From positions 124,001-188,000 of the forward strand of contig CACRXP010000612.1 of NCBI GenBank assembly GCA_902702965.1: a stretch of DNA of 64,000 nt. The letters run 5' to 3'. Below the pieces are notes generated by a model that worked only from the letters and a program-made list of their open reading frames with translations, searched no databases and was not told where the DNA came from. This document shows, one piece after another, positions 21,721 through 34,106 of the stretch (positions within the stretch are counted from its first letter, which is position 1; every line of letters starts with the position of its first letter). The translations under genes were made by a program, and so were the position numbers. This DNA is from Spirometra erinaceieuropaei (lineage: Eukaryota > Platyhelminthes > Cestoda > Diphyllobothriidea > Diphyllobothriidae).

Positions 21721-23124
21721 AGCGGTGCGAAGAGCGTATCGGCTCTCGCTGATAACAATGCATTTCTATGCAATATAAACAAGTAAAATCTCGAAATGTC
21801 CAGCAGCGAGCGTTAGGTTTAATATCAAATTGTCTTTGTCCCTTAACAAGATATTTTTGATACATTTCCTGTTGATGGCTGAAGAGCTTTTCTATAAACC
21901 ACATCACTATCAGCACGATCAACATGAACACGAGAAAAGCTCATAGAAAAGCTACATAGGAGTTAACTCGCTAACACCGAATCGGCAAAGGCGGTTCCGC
22001 TGGATATGTGCCATATTTATGAAACCTATTATGGAGTTGTTTAAGTGAGATTGAGCCTGGCTGTCTTTTAATGCATATGCTATTAATAGTTGTAGGTAGT
22101 GCCTGTGTGATCATTTCTATCTGTCGATGGCAGTTTCAAATATTTTCGAGACCGAATGATCTAAGGTAAACGAGTGGCGTACAGATCCTAAGCATCATAG
22201 GACGCGCAAGGTTTTATTCACGGCGAAATGAACATTAAATGTTATTGCGGAAGTTATCACGGGGCAGGCCATTTAAATCTGATCCTCCGGGTGCGCTACC
22301 TTTGACTAATGATCAGCACTAGCCATTTTGATCCAAATGGAAAAGAAAAAACGGCTTAGTTCTGCCTACAAAATCCGAGATTACCTTCCGGTGCGACGAC
22401 AGCGGATATGTGGGGTAAGGAGATTTCGACGATCCGGTAACGCCTGAAAGTAATTTGGCTGCTAATAATTGTCTGCCAGCGTTTTCGTATTTTCTGATGA
22501 TAATCGTTAAAGACTTCATTCCCGTGAGTTGCTTCGAGGTCAACAAGTTTGTTATCAAAGAATTGTAAGACGCGGAGCTGCATTCTTTGGATCATATCCT
22601 CCAAAACCTGTTCATCGTTCACCCGATAATTTAATTGGTTTCGTCTTCGCGATTAGCAAATATGAATGCACATCCGGTTTTTCACCTGGACCCTTTCCTT
22701 TTCACCTCCTCTGCCGGTCTCATATGTTCATGCATAAATTGCATTATTATTAAGTAACACAATGTACTCAAAGAAAACAAAGGAGTTGCTGAACGTCACA
22801 GAAGCCTGCATTTATAGTAAGCGTAATGCAAACGGATACCGCTTTTCAAGTTGTGTTGCAACTCAGTCTGATGCGTTAATGGAGTGGGTAGCAAGTGTCC
22901 GTTAAAGTTGATATATGCAGTTGCCTACTTATGGATTAAGGTGCACTTACCTTTACTAGGAGAATTAGGCGACCTTGTCAAAACGACTCTTTTACGCAAT
23001 ATTTCCTAAAATACATTAACTCCTTTATGTGGCAAAGAGAACAAGCATAGTGCGTAATGGTAATCTGTTCTTTTACTATAACATTGTTTGCAAAATTCCA
23101 AATTTAGCTCTAAAAGACAACCTA
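21721..23124. other. Unrecognised; overlapping minus-strand frames at 22319-22622
   Basis: Two overlapping minus-strand frames (88 and 79 codons) show no known domain. One begins 'MNDEQVLEDMIQRMQ' and is acidic/amphipathic, which could be a remnant of an unidentified coding sequence. Nothing else was seen. Confidence 0.3.
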
Positions 23125-24096
23125 CAGTACATGACTAATCTGACAAAATGCTGGCCAAAATTCAGAAATGCGTTTTCGATTAGGAAGGATTACCTGGATG
23201 AGTTTGTAAAATTGACTAGCATGAAGCATAAATCAATAGTATTTTGGACTTTCTAGGATTAAGGCTTTTAGATTCGCCTAGTTTTGGCCACCTATACAAG
23301 CCAAATTTGGTGTGTAATGGCCAATTAATTAGCATGTATTTTTCACATTGATTTTGAATGGTCTTTTAAATTCTAATATTTTTTTTTGAAAAACACGTTC
23401 GGAATATGCATTCTTTTACTAAGTTAGCAAACAATAACATTGTCTTTATATAATCTATCCAAATTCAGATTCCAAAAAGGTTTCTCAGTCCCCCAATAAT
23501 ATTGGGACAGATCAGTTGCTGCATTACAATTAAGCAGTATCATTCTACAAGGTAAATACTTTCGCATACGAAAAATCGCATATTCCTATATGCCTCTAGG
23601 AAATCACCATATAGAGCGCATAAAATGGATGAGAACTATGCTGTACAATCTTACAGAGCATTGGTAAACGCAAAATTGCGATGCAGCATGCATGGCCATC
23701 GCACGGTCTTACAAATCGCATAATTAAAAACTTCTTAAAATCTTAATGCACGTTTTCTCTTGATACACAATGATAAGACAATCTTATTATCTACAAAACA
23801 AGTAAACAAGACATATGCGTGTGCATGTGTTTCATTAAAAAATAGTTAAGTCTAAAAGACCATCGAAAATCAACGTGAAGGCGCATGCTACTTACGTAGT
23901 AATTTTTTTACCAAGTGCGGTTCCTTTGGAAGGTCAACTTGAACTGATTTCAAAAGCCTACATCATAGTTAGTCTAAAATACCATTGAAGTATGTTGCTT
24001 GATCAGCAACGTTACAATTCCATATAGGTAATCCTTCCTCATCGAAAACGCTTTTCAGAATTTCGGCCGAAATTTCATCTGATCGGTCACGCATTG
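23125..24096. mobile_element. Palindromic TA-element, family 1, diverged copy (972 bp)
   Basis: Left end CAGTACATGACTAATCTG after TA (23123-23124); right end 'gatcggtcacgcattg' before TA (24097-24098). Landmarks: 'cagaaatgcgttttcgatta' with 'ggaaggattac' near the left end and 'taatccttcctcatcgaaaa' near the right. Arms are less well paired than in the 27.3- and 43.9-kb copies, so it is an older subfamily. No transposase frame. Confidence 0.75.
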
Positions 24097-24098
24097 TA

Positions 24099-24719
24099 AA
24101 TATTCGACCCTTTGTATACCGCATACCTGAATTTTGTGCAAGCAGTTCTTAGTGAAGGTCACGTATGATCCCCAGGCGAAGGTTGGCCACAATGGACCTC
24201 TGTTAACGTTCACGTTTTTTACGACAATGAATGTTTCCGTTGCCCTGCAGTTGAGTGCAGAAATTGAAAGACAATGCTTGTTTTTGGATGGTCGCTGCTT
24301 TTACGCTGCAGACTGTAGACTCACGTTTGCGCGTAGACGGCTTTCTATTTACTTTCCTCCTCCGAAATTACAGCTTGTTAGCGCGTTTCAGTCGTCCCCT
24401 ACTTCCCGCTTCTATTCGCCAAGTTTCAACCACGAAGACAAAGAAGCAGCAGGCTAATTAGGGACCGACTTGCGTGACCGACGTATGTGGCGCACAGGTG
24501 CTGCAGAAAATAATTTCAGAAAGAGTTCGGGCCTTCAAACCCCTTGTTTATCCGCCAAAATATAGGAATCCGTATAAGGGCAGTGATTTACCTCTAAATA
24601 TATTATTTGTATGAAGTTATATCGGCTAGCATATAAAAAAGAAGTTATTAAGGCGATACCTGTTCTATGCCCATTGGCATACTAGACGAACCTTGATCGC
24701 AAATAGCGACAACGAGGGA
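24099..24719. other. Unrecognised, with a 107-codon open frame
   Basis: Plus-strand frame 24134-24457 has no domain I recognise and overlaps another plus frame (24255-24461). No other structure was noticed. Confidence 0.3.
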
Positions 24720-25090
24720 AAGGCTTTAGTACAACCAACGCTCTAGCCATCAGAGCCACAAGCCCCTGCAGGGAGGCGTAAGTTTAGTCACATTTAAGGT
24801 CGGTATACACACAGTCTGATACATTGAACTGGTTGTAAATACAAGACTTTATAAGAAATATATTTAAAATCTACCAGACAATTACCAGGCCCACTTATTT
24901 AGTAGATGCTATGGCTAATTTCAAAAAAATTACTATTAACAGCCAGTCAAAACATCGGTAACCTTGGTGTTATTCAAACAAACAGCGAGGGAGGTCATAA
25001 GTACAGATAACGTTTAAGCCACCGGAGACGCAAAGCCCTACCGGTCTTTGTGAGTTTAATCCCGCGAGCCTGTCAATCATCTGGGCCAGT
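24720..25090 (-). repeat. Second SINE family, diverged copy
   Basis: Resembles 39230-39800: a tRNA-like head region ('accaacgctctagccatcag'), the 'ctaccagac..cccac' block with a following 'tagatgct', and a second head-like stretch near 25030. Orientation is taken from the 39-kb copies. Divergence is high. Confidence 0.4.
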
Positions 25091-26495
25091 TGGGTCAAAA
25101 TGAATTTTTTCAAAATCTGGCAAATCACCTATTGGTTGCGTGAACCTTGTAATCACCTAGAGGATTTTAAATGGATTACTTGAGAATTCTAATAAGGCGG
25201 CCAACTTACTGGATCAAACTGAATGGGTTGTAGACTTGTTAGTAGGCCAGACTACTAACTTGACCTAAATATGATTTACCTAACGGCACACAATGGACTT
25301 TGCGCATTGATTGGGTAGAGTGCTGATAGTAATATAACCTTTCCCTAGCTTCCGTGACCTCTAATCTTACGGAGAGCGCCGGATATTCCGAAGTTGGGCA
25401 AGACGGGATTTTGTAAGGTCTGTGTTTCGAGAATGACGCGTGAAATCTCCCCAAGACCGACATCCACCAGAAATGGTTTATGTTTTTTAATACATGCAGC
25501 CTGTGTGCGTTTACAATAAACAACCGGCAGATAACGTAATCCGAAGAGAATTTGAATAACGGCGCCTGATTTGTCCTTGCAGCTTAGGAAACTGGAGCTC
25601 TGTCTGTACTCAAGCAATGCCCCTGTTGACCCGTTTAAATTTCGCCTACATTAGAAAGTATTTCAGAGCTGACTTTAGGTAAAATATTTCCAACCCACAA
25701 AAGTTGTTAACCTCCTATGTCAACGAACGTTTCTTCATCTGTATGAATAAAGCTAATGAATAGACTATAATCCGATATATTTTGACAGGAAATATAAGGA
25801 CTTTATTTAATTATTGAAATAAAGGTCATGCCTAACCGGGGAGTCTGTCGATTAAAATTATTTCAAAAAGAAAACGGAAGAATAACTTCCATTTGAACTT
25901 TCTACAATTTTTTTTATAATTAAAACTATCTGTACATAGAGCGATGTCATAAGCTTACACTGCGTAAACTATATCTGTTTCAAACCTGGCAAAGTCGGAA
26001 ATGGGGTTTGCAAAATCCGAATTGTCCACATTTGTTTCAAAAAAAATTAGCGTGAGGATTTAAGTAAATGAAAACACCCAGTCAAAGATAAGAATTATTT
26101 TTTCTGTGGAACAGGAAGTTAAATTTCTCGAGGGAGGACAGACAAATATCCACGGATGACCGGAGACAGAAAAATGATTGCTTTCATTCCAAGCCTTATC
26201 TAGATGTTTGAGTGTCACTCGAAGATAAAAACAGTAGCGACCGGAAACGACCGGTTACGAGACTGTGTATGCACAATGCACCCAGAAGTAAAACAACTTT
26301 GAGCCTTTGCTTTCAACTAATCGTACTTTATTGCAACTAAAATAACACCACTTTTCATCGGAATCTTTTTTATTCTTTGTCAAAACAATCTGCGCTCGAA
26401 ATGTGACTATTACTCAGTTTCCCCTCTTACATCCAGCTGGCTGGTCGAGTAGATGTGATCTACGTGATTATTTCGTATGGTCTCTGCGGTTATCG
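25091..26495. other. No recognised feature
   Basis: Minus frames at 25239-25617 (90-94 codons) show no known motif. Otherwise AT-rich spacer. Confidence 0.35.
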
Positions 26496-26735
26496 AAGCA
26501 GAAAAATATTGCTGTCAGAGGTAAGGGGAAATGAAATGGCCAATATTGCCTTCTTACCGACCGTCGTCCAGTCCAACCTAACCTTAAAGTGCGAAAAACC
26601 ACGGGCTCAGTCTTGTAACCCGTTGGTTAGACGTCCGAAGCCATTTACCACTGAGCAAAGAGCGGCTTGTCCTTGGATTACGATCAGGAGTATACACTTA
26701 TACAAGGGCGCTCAGTGATTTCGATACAGAGCTAA
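26496..26735 (-). repeat. tRNA-derived SINE, antisense copy
   Basis: The minus strand gives, in order, part of the module (actgagcgccc), the linker with 'ctgatcgtaatcc', an A-box-like 'tttgctcagtggtaaatgg', and the body with 'ggttggactggacgacgg' and 'aatattggccatttcat'. Diverged but in the same order as 51838-52095. Confidence 0.65.
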
Positions 26736-26736
26736 A

Positions 26737-26855
26737 TCCTCATGTTATTCTGCCTTTATTATCCGCCACTATGTGGGCCAAAGAGAGACCCAGGCCGCGA
26801 ATGGACGAGCGAGTCCCGTAAGAATGATCTGTGAGCGCACATCTGCACAATCTGA
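26737..26855 (+). repeat. SINE module, plus orientation
   Basis: 'ttattctgcctttattatcc', 'ccaaagagagaccc' and 'cgagtcccgtaagaatgatc' match the SINE module. It lies head-to-head with the antisense copy on its left, as at 8310-8575, and has no body following it. Confidence 0.6.
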
Positions 26856-27268
26856 AAAGTTATCCTATTATAAAATTCCTTTTGCATTTCACCAGTGAAG
26901 GTTTATTGGCGCCATAGTTTCCAACCCCTTTGAGGTTTTGTGCGACGTTTTGTAGATGGGAGCACGTTATAATACACGCCAAGCGTCTCTGTCAATCGAA
27001 CAAGTTGACAGTTCGCCACTCCCAATTTCAAATTTCTACGAGTGCGTTTCTTGCAGCTGTTAGAAGATATCATTTAAGATTTGATTTTGGGCAATATTCG
27101 ACGAACGCAATATCCTGGCTGCGTGAAAGGGGCGGTCGTTTCATGTTTATCCCAGGCTCGCCTTCATAGATATTTGGGCTTATGTACTGCTAATCAGCCC
27201 GACCCATTGTTTTTGTTGCATTAAACTTACCATTCTCTTAACTAAGTCCAACATACATTTTCGGACAT
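26856..27268. other. No recognised feature
   Basis: Nothing recognised. Confidence 0.4.
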
Positions 27269-27270
27269 TA

Positions 27271-28262
27271 CAGTGCGTGAGCTATCTCATGAAATGTTGG
27301 CTGAAATTCTGAAATGCGTTTTCGATTAGAAAGGATTACTTGGTCACGGTTGTGATAGTGATTAACATAAGGCAAACTCTTATAACATTTAAGACTTGGC
27401 AGGATGTCCGCTTTAAAATACACTTCTTTTCAATCTCCTGTAAAAAGCGTTCTTGGTAAAAAATGACTACTTAAGTAGCATACATTTTCCCATCGATTTT
27501 CGATGGTCTTGGAAATTCAAATATATTTTATAGAAACCACAAACAAAAATATGCTTTCTTGTAGTCCATCAATAGAAAATCACATCTTCTTTATATTCCA
27601 TACTTAAGAAAAAAGTATAATTAGGTTTTAAAAAGTTTCTAATTATGAGACTTTTTAAGACCGCGATATGTCCATTCACATAGCATCGTACCTGGCTATT
27701 TACCATTGCTCCTCATGAAATGCACAACATGGTCCGCATCCATTGCACAATTTTATTGACCCTGTATAATATCTTTTTAATGACATAGAAAAATATGGGA
27801 TTTTCTTTACGCGGAACGCATGAATTTTGTAGAGTGTAATCACTAAGCACTACTGCAACGAATGATCCGGCTCCAAATTTTTCGGCAATAAGAAAACTTT
27901 TTTGAAACCTAATTATACTCCTTCCTTAAGTATAAAATATTAAGAAGACTGGATTTGCTATTGATTGACTAAACGAAAGCATATTTTTCATTGTGGTTTC
28001 TATAAAATATATTTGAATTTCCAAGACCATCGAAAATCAATGGGAAAATGCATGCTAATTAAGTAGTCATCTTTTAGCGAGCACGCTTTCTACAGGAGAT
28101 TTAAACGTAGTGCCTTTTAAAGCCGACATCCTGCCGAGTTCGAAATGTTATAAGAGTATGTCTTCAGTTAATTAGTATTACAACCGCGACCAAGTAATCC
28201 TTCCTTATCAAAAACGTATTTCAGAATTTCAGCCAACATTTCAGGAGTTAGGTCACGCACTG
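27271..28262. mobile_element. Palindromic TA-flanked element, family 1, complete (992 bp)
   Basis: CAGTGCGTGAGCTATCTCAT at the left and GGTCACGCACTG at the right, with TA at 27269-27270 and 28263-28264. The left arm (to about 27640) and right arm (from about 27890) are inverted copies with few mismatches. They enclose about 250 bp containing 'ctcctcatgaaatgcacaac' and 'tttacgcggaacgcatg'. No frame encodes a transposase. A transcript through it would fold into a hairpin with arms of about 370 bp. Termini and TA target indicate a Tc1/mariner-type non-autonomous element. Confidence 0.88.
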
Positions 28263-28264
28263 TA

Positions 28265-30289
28265 GGTTCTTTGGCGTCGGAGACGTCCTCGGCAAAACTA
28301 AAGTAATCGGATTCAGCGTTTTTCTCAAAAAGCACCATCTGTTACTTGATTCTGGAGAGATCGTAGACATCTGGCGATGAAGAAGTAGGCAGTTATCTCT
28401 CTCCCTCTCGCTCTTTCTTAATCGATTTCGATTGTAACAGATGATTCTCCCTTTGAGTTATGTAACATTTCGGGTGTTCGGTAGAGACACTGAGACCCTG
28501 TCACGGTTTCGATCATTTGTTATTTCCAGTTCTTTGCGGTAACTTGAGTTTGGCAATTTTTCTACCTAAATTTGTGTACCTTTCGGTGATTTCTGACCTG
28601 ACACGCCTGAAATATCTGATGAGGGCATCGTTAACCAACTTTTATTCAATTGGCCTCGACTTGGTTTGGTTTTGAAAAATGCACAGCGATCATCTAACTT
28701 AATCATAAGTAAATTGGTTTGATCCACTCGACTCCGGAAAGGCAAAGAGATGATAAACCCTGCATTTACACTTAGTAACCTAACTCATGAAATGTGTCGA
28801 AATTAACGAATAACTGCCAATCACTCGCAACCTGACACCGTTTCATGGGTCAAATATCTATGTTAATTGAGTACAAGTTTAAATAATTAAAAACATAAAA
28901 TAAATACTAAAGGAAGTGTTGCGTTGTTTAGAACAGTTGATTTAGTTAGAAAAGCGTAATGTCCTAAAACGTCAGAAATGACCCCAATTCAGTAAGGCTC
29001 GTTTTTAGATATACAGATTGTATTCCCATATCAAAAACGTAATAATTTTGAAAGGAAGCATAAAACCGCCTAAGAATAGTATTTTAATAAAGTGTGCATA
29101 TAAATATCGTTTAATAAGTAGTGTGACTTCATACAGGATGGCTTTTCAACTGTCTACACAGTGAATGTAGACTCCAAAAGAGTTTACTAGTGTTTCGTTT
29201 TCTCCTTGACTATTTGGCTTTAAATGACATTGGGCCAACAAGCGAAGCTGGGTGTTGCTTGCTTTCGCTGATGTGGACGTCGTAGGACCAAAGGTTTTCA
29301 CAAGATGGCATGCCATGAGGCCGGTCAGTGTCTAATAAACTTAAATGGAACTGACATGCGTGATCGTAAACATACCATTTTGAGTTTTTAGAAAGAAATT
29401 TTTTTCCGTTAAATTATTTTTACTTTTTGTCGTTTTGGATTACTTTGTTTCACATTGGTATCAAAATATTTCAGAATACTTCATGATTTTCAGTGTTTTC
29501 ATCTGATCGCACATAAAGACAGATTCCAAATCATCCGTCTGTTGACAACTTTAAAATAAGATTAGTAGTGAAGACATTTACCAAATTAGTGAATGGTCGG
29601 GCGCTGTTTTTTACGAAGATGGTCGTTTAGGTCACATGTGGAACCTCATTCAAACATAAAGCTTCAATTTCGAGTAAAATAGCTGTCCACAACCAAAGTC
29701 AGCAACGAATATGTCTTTGATCAATACGAAAAGTTTTCTTAATAAGTTACCTATTAGGAAGTGCTTTGTTACTGTACTCCGTTGACGGATCTCTGTGCAC
29801 TTTGCATTTTTGCACGGTGAGGCCAAGTAAAATGTTGGCACTTTGACGGTTTCTTTCACGATTCTAAGCATTGTTAATATGTTTTTACCGAAGACGCAAG
29901 AACATGCCTTTATCTATACATTGAGGCCCTTTCCACTGTCTTAGCTCGCTTTTAAACTCCGCTCTTTGATTATAAATGCACGGCAAACCGCCCATATAAA
30001 TACTAATATTTTGTTAAAACTATTAATGCTTTGAGTGTCCTTTTCCTGAATGAAGTATGCGCGGATGTTAAAATACACGACAAGTAGTCTTTCATATGTT
30101 TAAAGCTGAAAATGACCATTACGTGACGGTCGTGTATGTGACATCAGGTATAATTTTTCAAATGGCAAAACAATTTCAGCCTATTTAAACAAAGCAATCC
30201 CTATCTGCGTTATTACGGCATTTTAGTGTACCATATCGCACAGATCTGTCAATTTGACATTTAGGAACTGATATCATTTCTGCTTTTCT
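28265..30289. other. No recognised feature; CT-rich microsatellite
   Basis: A 'ctctctccctctcgctctttctt' tract lies near 28400. A 73-codon minus frame at 29650-29871 has no motif. Nothing else was found over 2 kb. Confidence 0.4.
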
Positions 30290-30644
30290 TAAAAAACGTT
30301 TTTGTAAGCAGGTTGATTACTACGGTTAAGATCGGGCATAAGATAATTAACAAGTTCGGCTAAATCTGTTTATTAGAATTCTCGCGAGTAAATCACTATC
30401 CCTTCAATGAAAATGTAGGACATACTATTAGCCTATGAATTTGCACGAATATTTTCTAACGCATATTTTCCTTAAACAGTACTAATATTTTACTTGCTAC
30501 AATTACGTAAACACAATTTCTGAACACGAAAAAACATTTACTTGAAGCATGTGGGTGAGTGAACAAAATGCGCAACGTTACAGGTGTCCAGACGTTCGCC
30601 CGTCAGAATCAGTCATCACATTTCATGAGATAGGTCACGTACTG
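30290..30644 (+). mobile_element. TA-element family 3, right part
   Basis: Aligns with 11585-11945 and ends 'catttcatgagataggtcac' + GTACTG before TA (30645-30646). Internal landmarks: 'gctaaatctgtttatta', 'ttgcacgaatattttcta' and 'gtgagtgaacaaaatg'. No left terminus recognised. Confidence 0.6.
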
Positions 30645-31186
30645 TAGTCATAAGATTGCATGAAAATGTGTGCTTTAAACTTTAGGAACTCTATGCAAAC
30701 TAACAAGTGGCCGGCGTAACTTAAGTACGTTTATTTCCGAGGCAGTTCATAGTTAATGCATCCATTTATTTTCATCCTAAAAAGCACCCGGAATAAATGT
30801 CAAATTAACGGACCGATTCCATACAGCCTTTTGGAATGAAGGACAGTTTGGTTAGGAGACGATTTGTTTTAATGAATGATTTTAAAATAACTCAGCTTTA
30901 CTTTTTTCTTGTAATTCGCGAGATCGTTTGCATCCTAAATCTGATGAGAAACTTGAATCGTCTTGTCCATGCACTTTAATTCATGACCTAAAAACAGGAA
31001 ATCATGACAACTACTGTAACTTACAAGATTGTGGGAAAATTAAGCGTTCAAAGATTTCCCGATATTCGGTCGCCTTACATTAATGTTAAATAAGATAAAG
31101 CGATAGTAAAAAATATAATTTTCTTCGACTTTTAGACTTCACCAATAAGACCACTGAGCACTATCTATAGCATATTTTCAAGGTCT
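30645..31186. other. No recognised feature
   Basis: AT-rich spacer; nothing recognised. Confidence 0.4.
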
Positions 31187-32376
31187 CGACATTAATATCA
31201 ACTTCCAAGAGCTTGGACCATGCTGACAGTCCGGAAATTTAAGAAACACCATTTCAAGCTAGTTAGCATAGCAGCATAACGGTGCAATCAGTTACACCAA
31301 TAGGCACGGTTTATTATCTAGCCTGCGGCTCTTATCTGTCTGCGAGCCAAGCACGTAGAAAACCTCGTCAACTGGGATTTGAAGGGCTGCTCAAACATAT
31401 TCTAAACTTAGGTCGGGCAGAAGTGTATGGGATTTCCGAATCAAACTGTAAGCATCACTGTTGCCCCTATTCACACAATCAGGCCACTCACAATTATGCA
31501 GTTGTGAATGCAGTTTCCTGGCAGTATTCGTTATCTGATGCAGTCCCTAGAGATGTCTTAGGATGTGAACTCAGAATAAAACACTTTGTTGCAGCCTTCA
31601 TCTTCCCGTCTTCGCAGCAACCGGGGTGAATACTAAAAATGCCTTCCCACCATCTATGGCTCTGCCTGCCTTATCGGTACGCAAGAATATTTTAGGCCGC
31701 CGGGTGTGTGCGTGTGTGTGTGTGGTCTTCAACGCAACTAAAAATGCAGCTCCTCCAAACACCAGCATTTTTGGCGTAAGCGAAAAGACTAATGCCGCCC
31801 TTTCTAAATGCAAGGGGGGGGGAGTCTACTGTTCTGTAAAATGAAAAGGAAGTCACGCGAAAATAAAGAGTGCGACAATCTAAGAAAGGTTTGCAAATAG
31901 TCCAATTCTAACATGTAATTTTGGATTTGTTTGTCTTTTAAAACGTTCTCCTTCTTTGGCCATGTCGTTTTTACAGGTGTTGCAGAAGAGAACTGCAGGA
32001 GCCGGGTTTTTTTTCAGTTAAAAAAGCATATTCAAAGGGCATTTTTCTGCAAAGAACTGCACCTCACATGTGGTTAATAATCCTTCCGTCATAATCAGAC
32101 CAACCGTGCTTACTGCTCACATGATAATTGTTTTATTTGGTGGGGATATCTCAACAACAATCTTCATAATAAGCATCTTATTACATCAACTTTTCTTTTC
32201 GGAAATTTATGCGCTCAATCAAGTGCTTAATATTATAAGCGAATTAGGCATTTATGTACTGGCCCATGGTACGATGCATCAAGGGTAATAGAAAGTGCCT
32301 AGAAATAAAACAGAGGGATGCTGTGAAAACATGCGACTAAATAGTTTAGCGTCGGTCCAAAGGCGGCTTGGAAGTG
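31187..32376. repeat. 1.2-kb duplicated segment, copy 1
   Basis: Aligns base for base with 34107-35310 with only scattered differences and a few small indels, ending at the shared 'aaaggcggcttggaagtg'. It contains a GT-rich microsatellite (31701-31722), two AT-rich stretches and a G run (31815-31822). Frames 31626-31844 (+) and 31598-31813 (-) stay open in both copies. They have no recognised domain and overlap each other antisense, so coding is unproven. The unit could be an uncharacterised repeat or a local duplication. Confidence 0.85.
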
Positions 32377-32386
32377 GTTCGTCATG

Positions 32387-32527
32387 TCACAAACGAGCCG
32401 CTTACAGAAGAAAGTTACGCAGCGTGGTTTAATACCACCGAGCATACTACTAACACTTTACTCTTTACACATTTAGAAGACGGTTGATGCCTGCAATTGT
32501 CCTGATGTCAGAAGATGCGCTGCGACG
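32387..32527. repeat. 141-bp block identical to 12786-12926
   Basis: Starts 10 bases after the end of duplicated segment 1 and continues into the PLE-associated repeat below, so it looks like the 5' edge of an inserted element. See 12786-12926 for the partner. Confidence 0.75.
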
Positions 32528-33230
32528 ACAAGAAACGCCTGTAGTCGTTTGACAGATGGATGCAGTTGCGGACGGAGCAACTACGCGAATAAACTAGGGG
32601 ATTTCCCTGGACGCTGATAGCTGAGCACACTGCCAATGTGAGGAGAAAGGACGCTAGCTCTCCCGTGCGACTAACTCCACGAAACTTGGCTAATATTTCA
32701 AATTAAAAGGCCAAGATCATCGAAACAGCTGTCAACCGCGTGAGCTGCAAACGGTTTGATTCATGGTTAGCAGGCCCGCAACCCATCGACAAGAGCAATG
32801 ACCTCCTGTTTCCTAATTCATTGCTGAGATATTCCCTGGGCAGGAAAATCAGTCACGTGGGGAGGGCGCGTCCGAGCAATTGTCCCGGTTGCAGTGAGCC
32901 AATTTGCCGAGCCATCGTCATGCCAGCATCCAACACGAATAACCAAATCGCGGCCCAAACGACTCGGACTCGAACTGACAAGCCACCATCGCATCAATTA
33001 CGACCCAAGCGGTCATTATGAGAGCTGTTAATTACAGTACGCAGATGGTCCCACGGCAGCCATGACCTATGAATACCGTACTGCTTGTACCACTATTACC
33101 CTCACCTGCGACTGTCTATGAAGGTAAATTCGAGTGAGAATCCGAAACGCTGGGCCAATGATTTTTTTGTTGGAGTGATCGGATCTTCGTCTTCTGAACT
33201 GCTGCCTGGATCTCAGGTGGTTGCTTCTAT
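32528..33230 (+). repeat. PLE-associated 5'-type repeat, copy 3 (longest)
   Basis: Matches 1-430 and 15799-16150 from about 32780: 'ggcaggaaaatcagtcacg', 'gccgagccatcgtcatgcc', 'agcatccaacacgaataa', 'gcatcaattacgaccc', 'agagctgttaattacagt', 'gtgagaatccgaaacgc' and 'gttggagtgatcggatcttc'. The stem ATTC-gagtga-GAAT precedes CGAAAC at about 33143, which is hammerhead-like, though the CTGATGA box has become 'ctatgaag'. A 93-codon frame (32740-33021) lies in it and resembles the frame at 5-187. Confidence 0.6.
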
Positions 33231-33919
33231 CAACAGAAATTTCTATCTACCCTTCTAGCCGCCAGCATTCCTATTGAGTCTTTATCCTTCAATACCCTTC
33301 ATTTCTACTGACATTAGATCAGAGCCAATAAATTGAGCATTTTAAAATATAATTAAATTCATCTCCGAAAAACTTTATTTTTTATCGATCAGGCGATTAT
33401 ACTTTATATGTCTTACAGTAGATATTTTTAAAGTGAGCTCTTTTATCCGCAGGGAGTTATGCTTCGAAACATCTATATGAACAAATCTGAATGTAGACGG
33501 TTTGAAATAGCAGTTCCGTCGATGTTTACACAGGATCATGCAGGTTGTATATATGGCCAGCACTTGCCCTGAGAGATGCTTACGCATCCAGCGGATATTT
33601 ATTTTGTTCCAAAATTTGTCATGTGCAAAGTACATAAACGGTCAACCTTTCGAACGCATACATCTACTCGCAAGGCGAACCTATCAACAGATGCTCGAGC
33701 AGAATCTACTGCACACTTAGTCTATCGTACCCTCATGTTTCGGCAAAAAACAGATTATGACGACTCAGGTGTAGGAACAAAATAAACAGTGCGACGAACG
33801 ATGTGATGCACATAGCACTAGCGCGCACATGGAGGTTCTGGTTGTGAATAAGGACGCAGAAAGTATATTTTAATGGGCAATATCTGTTGGATTTGGAATA
33901 CGCCGGTGTCTCAACGATG
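33231..33919. other. No recognised feature
   Basis: Overlapping frames of 60-86 codons at 33375-33785 show no domain. Ends at the gap. Confidence 0.35.
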
Positions 33920-34106
33920 NNNNNNNNNNNNNNNNNNNNNNNNNNNNNNNNNNNNNNNNNNNNNNNNNNNNNNNNNNNNNNNNNNNNNNNNNNNNNNNNN
34001 NNNNNNNNNNNNNNNNNNNNNNNNNNNNNNNNNNNNNNNNNNNNNNNNNNNNNNNNNNNNNNNNNNNNNNNNNNNNNNNNNNNNNNNNNNNNNNNNNNNN
34101 NNNNNN
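33920..34106. other. Assembly gap (187 N)
   Basis: Run of N directly at the left edge of duplicated segment 2. Confidence 1.

Noticed and set aside
27271..28262. CRISPR or tandem-repeat array
   Set aside because: The repeats are two long inverted arms, not short regularly spaced direct repeats, and the genome is eukaryotic.
31598..31844. Conserved protein pair in the duplicated 1.2-kb segment
   Set aside because: Openness in both copies is expected from high DNA similarity. Both strands are open at once and no domain is visible, so it is reported only as a finding and not as CDS.
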